Shown here: piece after piece, positions 18,297 to 27,048 of the stretch | Position numbering within the stretch: position 1 is the stretch's first letter | How the letters are laid out: each line of letters starts with the position of its first letter | Origin: Sphingopyxis fribergensis | Lineage (GTDB): Bacteria > Pseudomonadota > Alphaproteobacteria > Sphingomonadales > Sphingomonadaceae | Length of the DNA: 64,000 bases | Assembly (NCBI RefSeq): GCF_000803645.1 | Contig: NZ_CP009122.1 | Span: forward strand, 906,501-970,500 | Direction of reading: 5' to 3' | Program-made: the position numbers and the translations under genes | Notes under the pieces: model-generated | What the model was told of the DNA's origin: nothing | What the model saw: the letters and a program-made list of their open reading frames with translations, nothing else | Databases searched by the model: none

Positions 18297-20117
18297 TCAG
18301 CGTGCCCAGACGCCGAATTGGGTGGTCAGCGACACGAGCAGCCGCGGATCGGGCTTTTCGGCCAGAAAGCCGCCGCGATTGAGAGGGACCGCCAGCGTCA
18401 TGTCGAGCCGTCCCAAATCGCCATAGGCGACACGCACGCCGCCCCCGGCCGAATAGAGTTTCTGCGGGTCGAGCCCGTCGAACGCGGTATCCTTGTTCCA
18501 CACCCACGCGGCGTCGAAAAAGACGAAGGGCTGGAAGGCAAGGCTTTTCGTGTTCGCGGGAACGAATGATCCGTAGCGCGCTTCCAGCGCCACCGCGACG
18601 CCGCTGTCGCCGATGATCGTGCCCGGGTCGAACCCGCGTCCGACGGTGAAATTGCCGCCCGAAAACTCCTCATAGGCGAGCAAGGGATCGTTCGCCCATT
18701 GCGCGCGCGGCGCCGCCGACAGCGTGAACAGTTTGGCCGGGCGCCATTCTGCAAGCGCATTGGCGCGGACAAGGAAGGCGTCGGGTTGGCCCTCGACGCG
18801 GGTGAGCGGCACCGCGCCAGGCAGGAAACAGGCTGTGCCGCCGGGGCCGCAATCGTCGCTGGCGCCGAGGAAGGAGGTGCCCTTGCGCGCTTCGAGCGAG
18901 GTCGAAAGCGACCAGCGCGGTTCGCTGGGGCTGTAACCGCTGCGCCCGGCGATCGAGCCGGGGTCGATCCAGCTCGCGTCGGCGCGGAGGTTGAAGACGC
19001 GGAGCCGGTCCCGGTTGATCGGAATGCCGGTCAGGCTGATGTCCTGGTCGATGATATCGAGCCCGCCGCCGACCGTCACACGCCGCGCCTGCGCAAGCAC
19101 GAGCGGATAGGCGGCGAACAGGCTGACGATCTGGGTGTTCGATTTGACCGGGAAGCCGGTGATGTCGGGGCGCGTCCACGCATAAGTATAGTTGGCACCA
19201 AAGCGCAGACCTTCGCCGCCGACCCGGAATTCATGGCCGACCTGGACGACCTTCTGTTCGTCGAAATCGGGGGTCGAATAAAAGCTGACCGTGGTGAGGT
19301 CGCCCATGCCGGTGAGTCCCGCGAAGCGTGCGCGCGCGATGCCGCCCCAGCGGCCGACGTCGCGCGACCCGAAATTCTGGGCGTTGAAGTCGAACGTGAA
19401 GGGCGTGCGCGTCACGATGACCTCGCCGACGACTTCGCCGGGGACCGCGCCGGGGCGCAGCGTCAGGCGCGCGTCCATCCCCGGGATATCGCGCGCGAGC
19501 AGCAGGTAGCGTTCGGCGTCGACAATATTGAACACCGGCGCATCGTCGAGCCGCGACAGATAGCGCTGGAGCAGCCTTTCGTTGGCACCGGCATCGCCGC
19601 GTACCTCGATCCGCGCCATGCGTGCGGTCAGAATGTCGAGCCGGACGACGCCATCGCCGATCGTTTGCGGCGGGACGCGGACCGCCGCCAGATAGCCTTG
19701 CGACCGCAACATTGTCGCGGCGCGGTCGCGAATGTCGCACACGGCCGAAATCGGCAGTTCCTGCCCGACGCGGTCGGACCAGCTTGGCGCAAGCGTCGCG
19801 GCGTCGATGCCCTCGGCGCCTGAAAATTCGACCCCGCGCAGCGTGAAGCGGACGTTGGCGAATTCGGGATTGGCGAGCGGGCAGGGCGCGCGCTCGATGC
19901 CGTCGTCGACCGCGACGACCTGTTCGCTCGGCGGTGCGGCGGGGGCGATCGTCGGGCGTTGGATTTCCTCGCGCGTCGGGATTTGCGGGGTTGCCTGTGC
20001 CAGCGCGGCGACGGGCAGGGCGGCAACGATCAACCCCGTCGAACCAGCCAGAACCCGGCGGATCTTGGCCCGCTTGGGCCGTGCGACCCCGATATCAAAA
20101 TCCCCCGAAACGCTCAT
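18297..20117 (-). CDS. TpsB outer-membrane transporter (ShlB/FhaC/HecB family)
   Basis: Product of 606 residues from an ATG at 20117 preceded by AAGGGG; an extension to 20210 is not supported. The N-terminus is RAKIRRVLAGSTG then a hydrophobic stretch to AALAQ, a signal peptide. Two POTRA-like segments follow (VRFTLRGVEFSGAEGID; MARIEVRGDAGANERLL), then a 16-strand-type barrel with the family signature FTFDFNAQNFGSRDVGRW and a C-terminus of alternating hydrophobics ending in a barrel-like strand. It secretes the adjacent TpsA across the outer membrane. It ends 28 bp before the preferred TpsA start, consistent with co-transcription. Confidence 0.92.
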   Translation of the reverse strand: MSVSGDFDIGVARPKRAKIRRVLAGSTGLIVAALPVAALAQATPQIPTREEIQRPTIAPAAPPSEQVVAVDDGIERAPCPLANPEFANVRFTLRGVEFSGAEGIDAATLAPSWSDRVGQELPISAVCDIRDRAATMLRSQGYLAAVRVPPQTIGDGVVRLDILTARMARIEVRGDAGANERLLQRYLSRLDDAPVFNIVDAERYLLLARDIPGMDARLTLRPGAVPGEVVGEVIVTRTPFTFDFNAQNFGSRDVGRWGGIARARFAGLTGMGDLTTVSFYSTPDFDEQKVVQVGHEFRVGGEGLRFGANYTYAWTRPDITGFPVKSNTQIVSLFAAYPLVLAQARRVTVGGGLDIIDQDISLTGIPINRDRLRVFNLRADASWIDPGSIAGRSGYSPSEPRWSLSTSLEARKGTSFLGASDDCGPGGTACFLPGAVPLTRVEGQPDAFLVRANALAEWRPAKLFTLSAAPRAQWANDPLLAYEEFSGGNFTVGRGFDPGTIIGDSGVAVALEARYGSFVPANTKSLAFQPFVFFDAAWVWNKDTAFDGLDPQKLYSAGGGVRVAYGDLGRLDMTLAVPLNRGGFLAEKPDPRLLVSLTTQFGVWAR

Positions 20118-20259
20118 CACCACCCCTTGCGCGCAGACGCCGCCGCGAGAATCGCGGTGCGCCAATTTCACTGGCTCCACCGGAAACCGGCAGGGCGAAT
20201 TGCGACCCAAGGAAAGGCTCCGCCGATTGGATGGCGGAATTTCCTCAGAAGATTATCAG

Positions 20260-20294
20260 ACGGACAGGGCGGCGACAATGGCCGCCCCGTCCGT
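20260..20294. terminator. 14-bp stem hairpin between the FecR-like gene and tpsB
   Basis: On the minus strand, ACGGACGGGGCGGC pairs with GCCGCCCTGTCCGT (one G-U) around a 7-nt loop, just after the stop of the upstream gene at 20300. No T-tract follows, so it may be an attenuator, an RNase-protection hairpin or a weak terminator that lowers TpsB/TpsA expression relative to upstream genes. Confidence 0.55.
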
Positions 20295-20299
20295 TCGCC

Positions 20300-21058
20300 T
20301 CATCCCGCCTCGGCTTCCGACATCGTGTCGACAAGGCGGTTTAGCTGTGGCGAGCAGCCCTTGGTCATCAGCATGTCGATCGATCCCTCGACCGTGTCTG
20401 GCGCATTTTCCACCGCCGAGAAACGCACCGTTACAGGCTTGGCGAGACCGCCGCCCGACAGGCGATAATCGGTGCCATATTGCACCGGCAGCACATCGGT
20501 CGGCCATTTGCGGAAATTCGCGCCATCGACGATTGCGACGGTCGTCTTCTTACCGCCGCTTTCGATCTCGAGCGCGGTGTCGCCTTCCATGTTCGGGCGC
20601 CACAGCATCAGTACGGCGGGATCGAGGACGCAAAAGGTTCCGGCTTCGCGATAGTCGAGAAGCCACAGGTTCGGCGCACGGATATCGGCGGGCGTTTCGT
20701 CGCCCGGGCCCCGCGAAAACCCGCCGCGCGACCGCATCGTCGGGCCCTTCGCAAGCATGCGCGTCACATTGCCGCCGAGCGACTGGCTGGCCTGCACCGT
20801 GCCCGTCGCCCCGAAAGTGCCGGGCCCCGACAGCGTGCGCGTCTTGCCCGCCTGCATCAGCACAACCTTGTCGCCTGCGACAAGGGTGAGCTTGTCGGCG
20901 GATTTCAGCTTCGCGCCGGTCGGATATTTGCTTGCCGACGGGCCGGTCGAGCGGACCACCATCGATTGGGCGGCTGCGGTGCCGACCATGGCGATGGCGA
21001 CCACTGCAGCGGCGGCGGAGAGGCCGAGGCGGCGCATCCGGAAATCAGGAAAGGACAT
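20300..21058 (-). CDS. Exported FecR-like protein of the CHASE2 locus
   Basis: Product of 252 residues with a signal peptide (LGLSAAAAVVAIAMVGTAAAQ). Residues 40-85 resemble the start of FecR-type beta domains (YPTGAKLKSADKLTL, GDKVVLMQAGKTRTLSGPG), but overall similarity is weak and the name is a guess from fold style. No catalytic motif is visible. The start at 21058 follows AGAGGGAGA and overlaps the adenylate cyclase stop by 14 bases, so translation is coupled. By position it could modulate the periplasmic CHASE2 sensor or the CHAT protein. Treat as a hypothetical exported protein. Confidence 0.7.
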   Translation of the reverse strand: MSFPDFRMRRLGLSAAAAVVAIAMVGTAAAQSMVVRSTGPSASKYPTGAKLKSADKLTLVAGDKVVLMQAGKTRTLSGPGTFGATGTVQASQSLGGNVTRMLAKGPTMRSRGGFSRGPGDETPADIRAPNLWLLDYREAGTFCVLDPAVLMLWRPNMEGDTALEIESGGKKTTVAIVDGANFRKWPTDVLPVQYGTDYRLSGGGLAKPVTVRFSAVENAPDTVEGSIDMLMTKGCSPQLNRLVDTMSEAEAG

Positions 21059-23135
21059 AGCTTTCTCCCTCTTTTGTCTCGTTCAGGCGTTCTATCAGAA
21101 ACATGATGGATGGATCCTGACCGAAATCCGCCTGTATTGCTGTGGCACAGGTCACATAGGTTTTTTTGTCGTCCGCGGTGTGCGCGGCGACCAGTGCGGT
21201 GATGCGCGCGCGCTGATCCGGGGCGAGGTCGGGGCGCGGGGTGAAGACATCGACGGGCTGCGCCCGGCCGCGCAGCGTGACGCGGCCCATCGGCACCAGA
21301 TCGTCGCGGCCCGATCGCGCCGCCGCCTCGGCCGAAATCAGCACTCCGGTTTTTAGGCCCTTGTTCGCCGCCTCGAGCCGCGACGCGGTGTTCATGCTGT
21401 CGCCGAGCGCGGTGTACTGGATGCGGCCCTCGCCGCCGAAATTGCCGACGATCGCATCGCCGACGTGGAGCCCGACGCGAGTCATCCCGATCGGCGGGAC
21501 GTCCGCGCCCGCCAGGTCGACGCGATATTTTTCGCCCGCCTGATACATCGCCAGCGCGGCCGCCGCCGCGCGGGGGCCGTCGTCGGGACGGCTGAGCGGC
21601 GCGCCCCAGAAGGCGACGACCGCGTCGCCGACGAATTTGTCGATCGTCCCGCCATGTTCGAGCACGATGTCGGAGAGGCGGTCGAGATATTCGTTGAGCA
21701 GCCGCGCGACGGTTTCCGGGGTCACGGCATGGCTGAGCTTCGTAAAGCCTTCGAGGTCGGTGAAGACGCAGAAGATATTCCGCCGCTCGCCGTGGAGCGA
21801 CAGCTGGTCGGGGTCGCGCAGGATCTGTGCCGCGACGTCGGCGGGCAGATATTTCCCGAGCGCCGACTGCGCAAAGGCGCGCTGGCGCGACCCGACGGTG
21901 CGTGCCGCGGTGCCGACGGCCGCATAGCCGAACAGCCAGCCGATCGCCCAGCCAAAGGTCGGGAGCGTCGTCGTGTCGACGCCGCGCCCTTGCAGCCAGA
22001 AGGGGAAGGCGATGAAGAAAGCCATCTGGCCGAGGAAGGCGAGTGCGACCCAGCGCGCGCGCAGGTCGATCAGGCTGGTCAGCCCGCCCGCGAAGACGAT
22101 CAGGATCGCGAGTGCCCACAGGGCGGGCCGAGAGATCGGTTTGGTCCACGCCTTGTCGAGCTGCTGCGCCAGCATATGCGCATGAACTTCCAGCCCGATC
22201 ATCGTTTCATGCTGCCCGGTGATCGCGTCGGGAAAGCGGCTGAGTGGCGTATTGAACTGGTCATTGTCGATGATGTCGCCGCCGATCAGCACGTAGCGAC
22301 CCTTGACCAGCTCCGAAAAACCGGCGCGCATTTCGGCATCCATCGGCATCGCGAAGGAGTCGATCGGAATATTGGCGAAGACAGGCTCTTCCTGGCCCGC
22401 GGCGGCGCGCGCGGGGACGAGGAAGCGGATATTGCCCTGGAAATTCGCATGCGCCGCGTCGACCGGCGCGAGCGCGTTCGCCATCAAAGGCGGCAAATTC
22501 TTCGGCCGGTCGGGCCAATTGCGGATCACGCTGTCGTCGTCGGTGCGGAACAATACGCTTGTCGGCTTGGTCTTAGCGGTCGTCACGTCGGCGATATAAG
22601 CTTCGAGATATTTCTGTTGTTCGTAGAAGATCGTGTTCGGGTTGCTCGCCTGTTCGGCATAGGCGAGCCACGTCGGGGTCTTCATCGCGCGCAATTGCGC
22701 CTTTAGCACATCGTCGTCGGGGCGCGGCGAGTCGAATGCGATATCGATACCGATCGCTTTCGCGCCCATCTGGTCGAGATTGCCGAGTGCGTTCGCGAGG
22801 AGGGTGCGGTCGAGCGGCGAGCGGATGCCGGTGTTGAACAGCGTTTCGTCATTATATGTGACGAGGGTGATGCGCTTGTCCTGCTCGACATGCGGCGCCA
22901 TCAAGGTCGCGCGCGCGTCGTAAAGCGCGCGTTCGGCGGCGTCGATCAACGGCATTTGCCAGCTGAAGCGCGCGATCAGGATCGCGATCAGCAGGAAGGC
23001 GATCGTTGCCGCCATCCGCGACGGGCCAAGCTGCATGACCAGCCGGCGCACGCGCTTGCGCAGCGGAACCGCGGCCTGCCGACCGTCCTGCGCGGGCGTG
23101 TCCGCCGCGGGTGTAAGAACTTCGGGCGCGTTCAT
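21045..23135 (-). CDS. CHASE2-domain class III adenylate cyclase
   Basis: Product of 696 residues. It has helix 1 at 41-57, a periplasmic CHASE2 sensor (about 60-335), a three-helix bundle at about 339-409, and a C-terminal cyclase domain (about 450-640). All class III catalytic residues are seen: metal Asp460 (FTDLEGFT) and Asp504 (FVGDAVV), adenine-selecting Lys500 and Asp579 (ALGDSMN), and transition-state Asn582 and Arg586. It should make cAMP rather than cGMP, in the cytosol, under control of a periplasmic signal. The start at 23135 lies four bases after the CHAT gene stop; an in-frame extension to 23231 would overlap CHAT coding and is rejected. Part of the CHAT-CHASE2-TPS operon. Confidence 0.92.
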   Translation of the reverse strand: MNAPEVLTPAADTPAQDGRQAAVPLRKRVRRLVMQLGPSRMAATIAFLLIAILIARFSWQMPLIDAAERALYDARATLMAPHVEQDKRITLVTYNDETLFNTGIRSPLDRTLLANALGNLDQMGAKAIGIDIAFDSPRPDDDVLKAQLRAMKTPTWLAYAEQASNPNTIFYEQQKYLEAYIADVTTAKTKPTSVLFRTDDDSVIRNWPDRPKNLPPLMANALAPVDAAHANFQGNIRFLVPARAAAGQEEPVFANIPIDSFAMPMDAEMRAGFSELVKGRYVLIGGDIIDNDQFNTPLSRFPDAITGQHETMIGLEVHAHMLAQQLDKAWTKPISRPALWALAILIVFAGGLTSLIDLRARWVALAFLGQMAFFIAFPFWLQGRGVDTTTLPTFGWAIGWLFGYAAVGTAARTVGSRQRAFAQSALGKYLPADVAAQILRDPDQLSLHGERRNIFCVFTDLEGFTKLSHAVTPETVARLLNEYLDRLSDIVLEHGGTIDKFVGDAVVAFWGAPLSRPDDGPRAAAAALAMYQAGEKYRVDLAGADVPPIGMTRVGLHVGDAIVGNFGGEGRIQYTALGDSMNTASRLEAANKGLKTGVLISAEAAARSGRDDLVPMGRVTLRGRAQPVDVFTPRPDLAPDQRARITALVAAHTADDKKTYVTCATAIQADFGQDPSIMFLIERLNETKEGESYVLS

Positions 23136-23139
23136 CGGA

Positions 23140-26100
23140 TCAGCGGGCGGCGCGGCCGGCGGCCTCTCCATTGCGGGCGGTTGCCGTGCCGCTGTGGAGC
23201 AGCGCCTGGCCGCCGTCGCCGATGATCGCAAAGCCCGCCCAATAATAGGGGTGCGACGTTTGCTGGTCGTCCATCAGGTGCAACTGGGTTCCCCACAGGG
23301 CGTCGGCGACGCTCGTGCCCTGATCAGCGGCGAACAGCCCGCCGATCAGCCGCTTGGTCGCGTTGAAATCGTCGGGTGCGGGCCAATGGCTTGCGATCAC
23401 CGAGCGGCCGCCGGCGCCGATGAAGCTGCGCACCAGCCCGTCGAGCGCATTACCGCCGCCCGAAAGCCCGGCTTCGCGCGTCGCCGCGACGCTCGCCGCG
23501 CCGGCGGTGTCGCACGCCGACAGGATGACGAGATCGGCGTCGATCTTGAGGTCGAAGATTTCCTGGAAGGTCAGCAGACCGTCCGAATCCGCTCCGCCGA
23601 ACGAGGTAATCAGGGCTGGCCGCGCGGGGCAGGCGGGTCGCGGCGCGGTGACAAGGCCGTGCGTCGCGAAATGGATGATGCGATAGTCGCCAAGGTCGGT
23701 GCGGCTTTTTACCGCACTGTCGGTGAAGGCACCGCCGGTGAGCAGGGTGCCGGCCTCGCGGCCCATAGCGTTGCGCGCGGTCACCAGTTCGTCGGCCGAG
23801 ATCGGACGCGACCATTGCGCAACATCCCACAGGCAATCGCCATCGACGCCGCCCGCCGCGCCGCCCCGCGTCCCGAGCGAGGGCAGCCGTGCACCGACGG
23901 GCAGATTCTCGCCGAGCCCAAAATATTGATTGCTCGCCTTCGACGGCGCCGCCTGCCGCGCGTTACGGAAGCCGAGGGTGGAGACCGCCGTGCTTGGGCG
24001 CGAGGTCCGACCCAGCCATGCGATCTGGCGCATGTCGAACGGATCGGCGTCGGGATCGAGCAGGCGCTGCTCATAGGCAGCAAGCCCGGTGTCGGCCGTG
24101 ACGAGGAGGTTTATCGGCAGCCGCAGCATCGCGCCGTCGGGTTCGAAGATCAGATGTGCGATGGTGGGTAGCCGCGCTGCAACGGGAGCGAACAACTGGC
24201 CATAGAGTTTGTATGAGGTCGCGGCGTCGAACGGATAGGTGACGCGGCGGCCATTTTCGACGATCGAGATGGTCGAACGGATCGTGTCGACCGCGGTGTC
24301 GAGCCCCGACGCGCTGATATCCGATTTCCAGAGCTGCGCGCGGGTCGGCTCGATCAGCATCGCATAAACGCCATCGCCGACGACGAGCATCTTCAGATAG
24401 GCTTCGTCGGGGCGCAACACCTGCTGCAATTCGGCGAGGTCGAGCTTGCCCGACGCGACGACGCGATATTGCGGGAAAGCCGAAAGCGCGACGACGGTTT
24501 CTGCCTGCTGGAACGACAGATTGTTGAGCTGTGCCTTGATGTCGGCGCGCAGAGCGTTGGTTTCGGGTGATTCCGGAAGCTGCGAAAGCCGCGCGTCCTC
24601 GATCCGCGCGCGTTCGAGGTCGCGGCCCAGCGTCGTTGCCTGACGGAACAGGCGCGCACCGTCGCTGCTGCCGCCCGACAATTCGCGCGCGAGCACCGCC
24701 TGCGTATCGGCGACGCCCGGGCGGATCTGGAGCTGGCTGGCAACGAAGAAATCATCGATCGCTTTGGGGTCGGTCGCCGAACGTGCGGCGAGCAGGCGGT
24801 AATAGGGCGCCATCATGTTCGCCATGCCTGCGGTCGAGCGCTGTGTGCTGGCGAGCGCGGTGACGACGTCGCGATAGATGCCCATCGCCTTGTCGTCCTG
24901 TCCTTCGCGGGTCAGGAAGGCGGCATAGCGCGCGCGCGCCGAAGCAAGCGCGTTGGTTTCGGGATATTCGACAGCGAGCAGATTCACCGATTCGAGGAAA
25001 CGTGCATCGGCGGCGGCCTTGTTGCCGGTCGCCTCTTCGGCCAGCGCGAGTTCGCCGAGCATTTGCGAGCGGAGGCGGATGATCGAGGTCACGCGCCCCT
25101 CGCGCACTGCGGTCGCGTCGGTCAGTCCTTTGCGCTGTGCGGTCTTCGCCGCCTCGGCATTGCCGCGCAGCCGTTCGACCGTACCGAGCAGGTGGATCGC
25201 CTGCGCATCGATGATCTGCGCGCGTTCGAGCGGCGACAGGCGCTCGCGATCGCCCGCCTGGCGGATCACGCGGGCGTTGTCGCCGCTGTTGACCCCCGCG
25301 ACGATCTGCGGCGTCAGCGTCACCGCGCCGCCCGACACCGTCACACCGGTCGTGAGCGGCGGGAGAGGCGTCTGCAGCCGCGCGGCGGCCCCGTCATAAT
25401 CGCGCTGGTTGAGCGCGTTGATCGCCCGGAAATTGCGGCGAAGACGCAGCTGGACCGGATCGCCGGTCGGGATCGCCTCGACCTCAGCGAACAGGCGTTC
25501 GGCTTCGGCGAATTCGCCGAGGTTCGAGCGTTGCAGCGCGCGGTTCAGCGTGACTTCGGTCGGGTCGATGTCGGCGGCCGATTGTTCTTCGGCGGCGCGG
25601 CGCGACAATGCTTCGAAAAATTCAGCCGCCTCGGCATAATCGCCGCTGTGGTTGCGGCGGTATCCCTCGGCCAGTGCCTTGTCGACGTCGATCGTCCCGG
25701 CGATCGTCCTCGCGAAACCGTCGTTGCCGCCGACCGATGTCGTGGCGACCTTGATCACGCCCGGCATGACCCTGTGCTGGCGCACCGATTCGAGCGCGAG
25801 GTCGAGGGCGTCGGAATAGGCGGCAAAGCCTTCGACGCTATAGGTGACATGGCCCTTGTTCTCGACGCGCGTCTGCCATGCGATATTGCTGCCCTTGAGG
25901 GTGCAGGCGCCGTCGGCGGCACAGATGATCGTGTCGGCGCGGGCCTGTTCGATCCGGGCGAGCGCCTCGGCCGAACTCGCGCGGAGCTCGCGAACGGTGC
26001 CAACGGGCTGGCTCGCATCGCGGCAGACGATCGTCCAGGCGCGGTCGAACATGCCTTTGACGACGCCGTCGCGCACGGTCGCCTGCACTTCGCAGAGCGA

Positions 26101-26229
26101 ACCGCCCTGATCGCCGATCGAAAAACTGTCGCGCAGCGTGGGGTCGGTGCCCTGCGCCAGTGCGGTTCCGGGTGCGGCAAAAGCCAGCAGCGCCAGAATC
26201 GACACTATATGCGGACGTCGAGCGGTCAT
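23140..26229 (-). CDS. Exported TPR-CHAT domain protein (caspase-like fold)
   Basis: Product of 1029 residues. A signal peptide (VSILALLAFAAPGTALAQ) precedes a middle region with TPR-style helical repeats (for example NHSGDYAEAAEFFEAL, NLGEFAEAERLFAEVE) and a C-terminal CHAT domain from about residue 740. The catalytic dyad is intact: His857 in HFATHGL and Cys906 in LSACDTA, so protease activity is possible. The start at 26229 follows GGGGGAT; a long in-frame extension to 26856 covers the divergent promoter and the DUF1476 gene and is rejected. It is first gene of the minus-strand locus. Most studied CHAT proteases are cytosolic; this one appears periplasmic, alongside the CHASE2 sensor and a TPS system. 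Confidence 0.88.
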   Translation of the reverse strand: MTARRPHIVSILALLAFAAPGTALAQGTDPTLRDSFSIGDQGGSLCEVQATVRDGVVKGMFDRAWTIVCRDASQPVGTVRELRASSAEALARIEQARADTIICAADGACTLKGSNIAWQTRVENKGHVTYSVEGFAAYSDALDLALESVRQHRVMPGVIKVATTSVGGNDGFARTIAGTIDVDKALAEGYRRNHSGDYAEAAEFFEALSRRAAEEQSAADIDPTEVTLNRALQRSNLGEFAEAERLFAEVEAIPTGDPVQLRLRRNFRAINALNQRDYDGAAARLQTPLPPLTTGVTVSGGAVTLTPQIVAGVNSGDNARVIRQAGDRERLSPLERAQIIDAQAIHLLGTVERLRGNAEAAKTAQRKGLTDATAVREGRVTSIIRLRSQMLGELALAEEATGNKAAADARFLESVNLLAVEYPETNALASARARYAAFLTREGQDDKAMGIYRDVVTALASTQRSTAGMANMMAPYYRLLAARSATDPKAIDDFFVASQLQIRPGVADTQAVLARELSGGSSDGARLFRQATTLGRDLERARIEDARLSQLPESPETNALRADIKAQLNNLSFQQAETVVALSAFPQYRVVASGKLDLAELQQVLRPDEAYLKMLVVGDGVYAMLIEPTRAQLWKSDISASGLDTAVDTIRSTISIVENGRRVTYPFDAATSYKLYGQLFAPVAARLPTIAHLIFEPDGAMLRLPINLLVTADTGLAAYEQRLLDPDADPFDMRQIAWLGRTSRPSTAVSTLGFRNARQAAPSKASNQYFGLGENLPVGARLPSLGTRGGAAGGVDGDCLWDVAQWSRPISADELVTARNAMGREAGTLLTGGAFTDSAVKSRTDLGDYRIIHFATHGLVTAPRPACPARPALITSFGGADSDGLLTFQEIFDLKIDADLVILSACDTAGAASVAATREAGLSGGGNALDGLVRSFIGAGGRSVIASHWPAPDDFNATKRLIGGLFAADQGTSVADALWGTQLHLMDDQQTSHPYYWAGFAIIGDGGQALLHSGTATARNGEAAGRAAR

Positions 26230-26436
26230 CACAAATCCCCCAAACACAGACGTAGCGGCGCCGTGCCGACGTGCGGGCAAGGCGGAAACTATATAGCTGC
26301 GGTGCGACCCATTCCCTTGGGCCGAAACCCTAAACCCTTCGTAAGCGAAAGGGAAGTGATCTGCAGCACAGGCCGCTTGCGCCGCGGGGGCGCGCCACCT
26401 ATCTGCAAAGCGACATTTCATTCGGATGAGGACAAA
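26230..26436. promoter_or_regulatory. Divergent promoter region, CHAT locus / DUF1476
   Basis: This 207-bp gap separates two outward-facing genes and must hold promoters for both. An AT-rich AACTATATAG (26288-26297) is the best -10-like element, in a region otherwise rich in GC. An imperfect repeat, CCCTAAACCCTTCG (near 26328), is also seen. No known operator was recognised. Confidence 0.35.
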
Positions 26437-26763
26437 ATGAGCGGATTCGACGATCGTGAACGCGCCTTTGAGGCCGAATTTGCCCGCGACCAAGAGGTGC
26501 AGTTCCGCATCACTGCGCGGCGGAACCGGCTTGTTGGCGAATGGGCCGCCGAACGCATGGGCCTGACCCCCGAGGAAACCGACGCCTATGCCAAGGCGGT
26601 CGTGCAGGCCGATTTCGAGGAAGCGGGCGACGAAGACGTCATCCGCAAACTCGCGGGCGATCTGACCGCGGCGCACGTCGAGATCAGCGACGCCGAAATC
26701 CGTGCTGCGCTGAACGAAAAGGCGGTCGAGGCGCGGCGCCAGTTCATGGACAAGCAGGGCTGA
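26437..26763 (+). CDS. DUF1476 family protein (F1-ATPase zeta-subunit-like)
   Basis: Product of 108 residues, typical for DUF1476. In alphaproteobacteria such as Paracoccus the family member is the zeta subunit, which blocks reverse rotation of the F1Fo ATP synthase. Seen here: the charged N-terminus SGFDDRERAFEAEFARDQE, then EWAAERMGLTPEETDAYAKA and a C-terminal helical bundle. The start at 26437 follows GATGAGGA; longer upstream frames run antisense through the CHAT gene. Followed four bases later by bolA. That it is an ATPase inhibitor here, rather than a paralogue, is inference. Confidence 0.88.
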   Translation: MSGFDDRERAFEAEFARDQEVQFRITARRNRLVGEWAAERMGLTPEETDAYAKAVVQADFEEAGDEDVIRKLAGDLTAAHVEISDAEIRAALNEKAVEARRQFMDKQG

Positions 26764-26767
26764 CCCC

Positions 26768-27001
26768 ATGGGTATGCGCGAGGATGATTTGCGGGCGATG
26801 ATCGTCGCGGCGTTCCCCGATGCCGAGGTCACGATCACCGACCTTGCCGGCGACAACGACCATTATGCGGCACATGTCGTCAGCGCCACCTTTCGGGGCA
26901 TGACCCGCGTCGCGCAGCACAAGGCGGTCTATGCTGCGCTTGGCGGGCGCATGGGCGGCGAACTTCATGCCTTGCAATTGACGACCGCCATCCCCTCATA
27001 A
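26768..27001 (+). CDS. bolA: BolA family protein
   Basis: Product of 77 residues with the BolA fold: VTITDLAGDNDHYAAHVVS followed by RVAQHKAVYAALGGRMGGELHAL, containing the conserved His used for [2Fe-2S] sharing with monothiol glutaredoxins. It sits four bases after DUF1476 and 47 bp before the Grx4-type gene. BolA-Grx4 pairs form a [2Fe-2S] heterodimer used in iron sensing or cluster trafficking. A second ATG two codons in (26774) is an alternative start. Confidence 0.9.
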   Translation: MGMREDDLRAMIVAAFPDAEVTITDLAGDNDHYAAHVVSATFRGMTRVAQHKAVYAALGGRMGGELHALQLTTAIPS

Positions 27002-27048
27002 GGGGCTGACACGAAATTCTCGGCGCCTGGCGCCCCCGGAGACTGATT

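Noticed and set aside
23135..23231. N-terminal extension of the cyclase to 23231
   Set aside because: It overlaps the 3' end of the CHAT gene in another frame and adds a low-complexity Arg/Ala/Pro segment; the start at 23135 gives a normal 4-base gap.
26230..26856. N-terminal extension of the CHAT protein to 26856
   Set aside because: It would run antisense through the DUF1476 gene and the divergent promoter, and would bury a clear signal peptide that begins at 26229.
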